Shown piece after piece: positions 51,360 through 52,680 of a stretch of 52,680 nucleotides of DNA. How positions within the stretch are numbered: the stretch's first letter is position 1; the number at the start of each line of letters is the position of its first letter. Below the pieces are notes generated by a model. That model did no database searches. It saw only the letters and a list, made by a program, of their open reading frames with translations, and was not told the origin of the DNA. Source of the DNA: Cetobacterium sp. ZOR0034 (GTDB lineage: Bacteria; Fusobacteriota; Fusobacteriia; Fusobacteriales; Fusobacteriaceae); NCBI RefSeq assembly GCF_000799075.1, contig NZ_JTLI01000035.1, forward strand, positions 1-52,680, written 5' to 3'. Position numbers and translations under genes: made by a program.

Positions 51360-52219
51360 TGCAAGTGTATGAACTTGAATCGAATGCTAAAATAAATATT
51401 GGATTAAATATAGTAGGTAAATTAGAAAATGGATATCATCTTTTAGATATGACTATGTTACCAATAACTTTGTCTGATAAGTTAAGAGTGAAAGTAATTG
51501 ATGAACTTGATAAATTAAAAATAAAAACAAATAAAAAGGATATTCCTGTTGATGAAAGTAATATTCTTTATAAAATATATAAAAAATTTTATGAGAAAAC
51601 TAAGCTATCTCCTTTAGGAATAGAGGTTTATCTAGAAAAACATATTCCACATCAAGCAGGTTTAGGTGGTGGTAGTTCTAACGGAGCAACGTTTTTAAAT
51701 TTTTTAAATAACTATCATAAAAACCCTTTAGATTTAAATGAATTAATCGAATTGGGAAAGGAAATAGGAGCTGATATTCCATTTTTTATATCGAATATCC
51801 CTTCAAGAGTTGGAGGGATAGGAGAGCAATTACTGAAGATAGAGAATAATTTGAAAACATCTTTAGTTATTATAAAACCTCCGTTTGGTGTTTCTACAAT
51901 AGAAGCATATAAGCAGCTAAAGAATCTTCGAACTCTTAAAGTAGCAAATATAGATTTAATAGTAGAAGGTTTAAAAAATAATAAATTGGAATTAATTGAA
52001 GAAAATATAGAAAATAATTTAGAAGAAGCACTTTTAAAATCTGATAAAAACCTAAAAGATTTTAAAAAGAGATTGTTAGAAGTAGAAGATTTAAACTTTT
52101 TTATGTCAGGAAGCGGAAGCGCTTATTACGCATTTTTGATAAAGGATATTGATCAAAGATTTAGTAACATAAAATACAGATTTAATGATTGCGAGGTCTT
52201 TCTCTGCAATTTTAAATAA
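51359..52219 (+). CDS. ispE: 4-diphosphocytidyl-2-C-methyl-D-erythritol kinase
   Basis: A 286-residue GHMP kinase: SNAKINIGLNIVGKLENGYHLLDMTMLPI at the N-terminus, ATP loop HQAGLGGGSSNGATFLNFL near residue 100, GADIPFF and C-terminal FFMSGSGSAYYAFL. It phosphorylates CDP-methylerythritol in the MEP isoprenoid pathway, so this organism uses MEP rather than mevalonate. The ATG overlaps the rqcP stop (TAATG) and GAGGAGG lies about ten bases upstream. Confidence 0.95.
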   Translation: MQVYELESNAKINIGLNIVGKLENGYHLLDMTMLPITLSDKLRVKVIDELDKLKIKTNKKDIPVDESNILYKIYKKFYEKTKLSPLGIEVYLEKHIPHQAGLGGGSSNGATFLNFLNNYHKNPLDLNELIELGKEIGADIPFFISNIPSRVGGIGEQLLKIENNLKTSLVIIKPPFGVSTIEAYKQLKNLRTLKVANIDLIVEGLKNNKLELIEENIENNLEEALLKSDKNLKDFKKRLLEVEDLNFFMSGSGSAYYAFLIKDIDQRFSNIKYRFNDCEVFLCNFK

Positions 52220-52251
52220 AACTACTAAAACGTAAGGAAGGTGCATTTAGA

Positions 52252-52557
52252 ATGAAAATTACAGATGTAAGATTGAGAACAGTAAAAAATGAAAACGAAC
52301 TTAAGTTAAAAGCTTATGCAGATGTTACTTTTGAAGAGTGCTTTGTAATTCATGGATTAAAAGTAATTGATGGTCAAAAAGGAATGTTTGTTGCTATGCC
52401 TTCGAGAAAAATGCCTGATGGTGAATATAAGGATATAGCTCATCCAATTACACCAGAACTTAGAAAGGATATAACAGACTCTGTTATAGCTAAGTATAAA
52501 GAGGTTATGTCGCAAGAGCCAGTATCAGTAGTAGTAGAAGAAATTGTAGAAGAATAA
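52252..52557 (+). CDS. spoVG: SpoVG-family regulator
   Basis: A 101-residue protein with the SpoVG signature: MKITDVRLRTVKNENELKLKAYADVTFEECFVIHGLKVIDG (in sections) and FVAMPSRKMPDGEYKDIAHPITPELR. SpoVG proteins bind DNA and RNA and act as global regulators. The ispE-spoVG order is also seen in Firmicutes and spirochaetes. The short C-terminus ends VVVEEIVEE. Confidence 0.95.
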   Translation: MKITDVRLRTVKNENELKLKAYADVTFEECFVIHGLKVIDGQKGMFVAMPSRKMPDGEYKDIAHPITPELRKDITDSVIAKYKEVMSQEPVSVVVEEIVEE

Positions 52558-52565
52558 AAAAATCA

Positions 52566-52594
52566 TTGACAAGTTAAAAAAAAAATGATATTAT
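52566..52594 (+). promoter_or_regulatory. Promoter of tRNA-Gln
   Basis: TTGACA at 52566-52571 and TATTAT at 52589-52594, 17 bases apart, ending about a dozen bases before the tRNA. Confidence 0.8.
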
Positions 52595-52605
52595 TTTAGC
52601 GATGT

Positions 52606-52680
52606 TGGGGTGTCGCCAAGCGGTAAGGCAACGGACTTTGACTCCGTCATGCGTTGGTTCGAATCCAGCCACCCCAGCCA
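52606..52680 (+). tRNA. tRNA-Gln (anticodon UUG)
   Basis: A complete 75-base tRNA. Acceptor arms TGGGGTG and CACCCCA, discriminator G and encoded CCA at 52678-52680. Anticodon stem ACGGA/TCCGT encloses the loop CTTTGAC with anticodon TTG, and the T loop reads GGTTCGAATCC. Its wobble U is a substrate of MnmE/MnmG encoded on the left arm. More tRNAs may follow beyond the window. Confidence 0.95.

Overview
The window is very AT-rich DNA from a diderm, anaerobic bacterium, most likely a member of the Fusobacteriota (a Fusobacterium, Cetobacterium or Ilyobacter-type genome). Supporting signs are ExbB-ExbD-TonB, prepilins with their own peptidase, a short YidC, SpoVG in a non-sporeformer-like context, an oxaloacetate decarboxylase with a stand-alone biotin carrier, citrate lyase, and frequent TTG/GTG starts. 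The genus call is inference; no marker gene here settles it.

The layout is polarised. From 1 to 10779 every gene is on the minus strand: a pilus/pseudopilin operon with a TTG-start 49-residue membrane protein, a PHP phosphatase, then mnmG, mnmE, jag, yidC, yidD, rnpA and rpmH. From 11554 to the end every gene is on the plus strand except one ABC exporter (25875-27584). The switch point, 10780-11553, is where many bacteria carry oriC beside dnaA. Here there is no dnaA. Instead there is a gene for a plasmid-type replication initiator (11554-13404), preceded by six 24-bp iterons spaced 105, 106, 105, 104 and 53 bp apart, i.e. about ten or five helical turns, with two iteron subtypes alternating and a second conserved block in the spacers. 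I read this as a candidate chromosomal origin driven by a RepA-like protein and iterons; it is the most interesting part of the window.

Right arm in order: ptsH-ptsI (PTS phosphorelay) and alanine racemase; a SAM-I riboswitch controlling metN-metI-metQ; a sigma-54 activator with a Cys cluster followed by three palindromic sites, a -24/-12 promoter and a cysteine catabolism operon (cysteine desulfidase-like CyuA, a CoA-disulfide-reductase-like flavoprotein, a cystine-type symporter); the lone exporter; a cobalamin riboswitch controlling cbiK and a BtuFCD-type ABC importer; a LysM-M23 murein hydrolase; a second FecCD-type importer; a Met-rich Spy-like periplasmic protein; ExbB-ExbD-TonB; and rpoN itself.

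The next block is citrate fermentation: a GntR/FadR regulator, a promoter with two GntR-type operator palindromes, oxaloacetate decarboxylase alpha, gamma, biotin carrier and beta, citDEF and a 2-hydroxycarboxylate (CitS-type) transporter. Together they would import citrate, cleave it to acetate and oxaloacetate, and decarboxylate the oxaloacetate while pumping sodium. The window closes with mfd (short N-terminus), mazG, rqcP, ispE, spoVG and a complete tRNA-Gln(UUG) ending at the last base. No CRISPR array, insertion sequence or prophage was seen.
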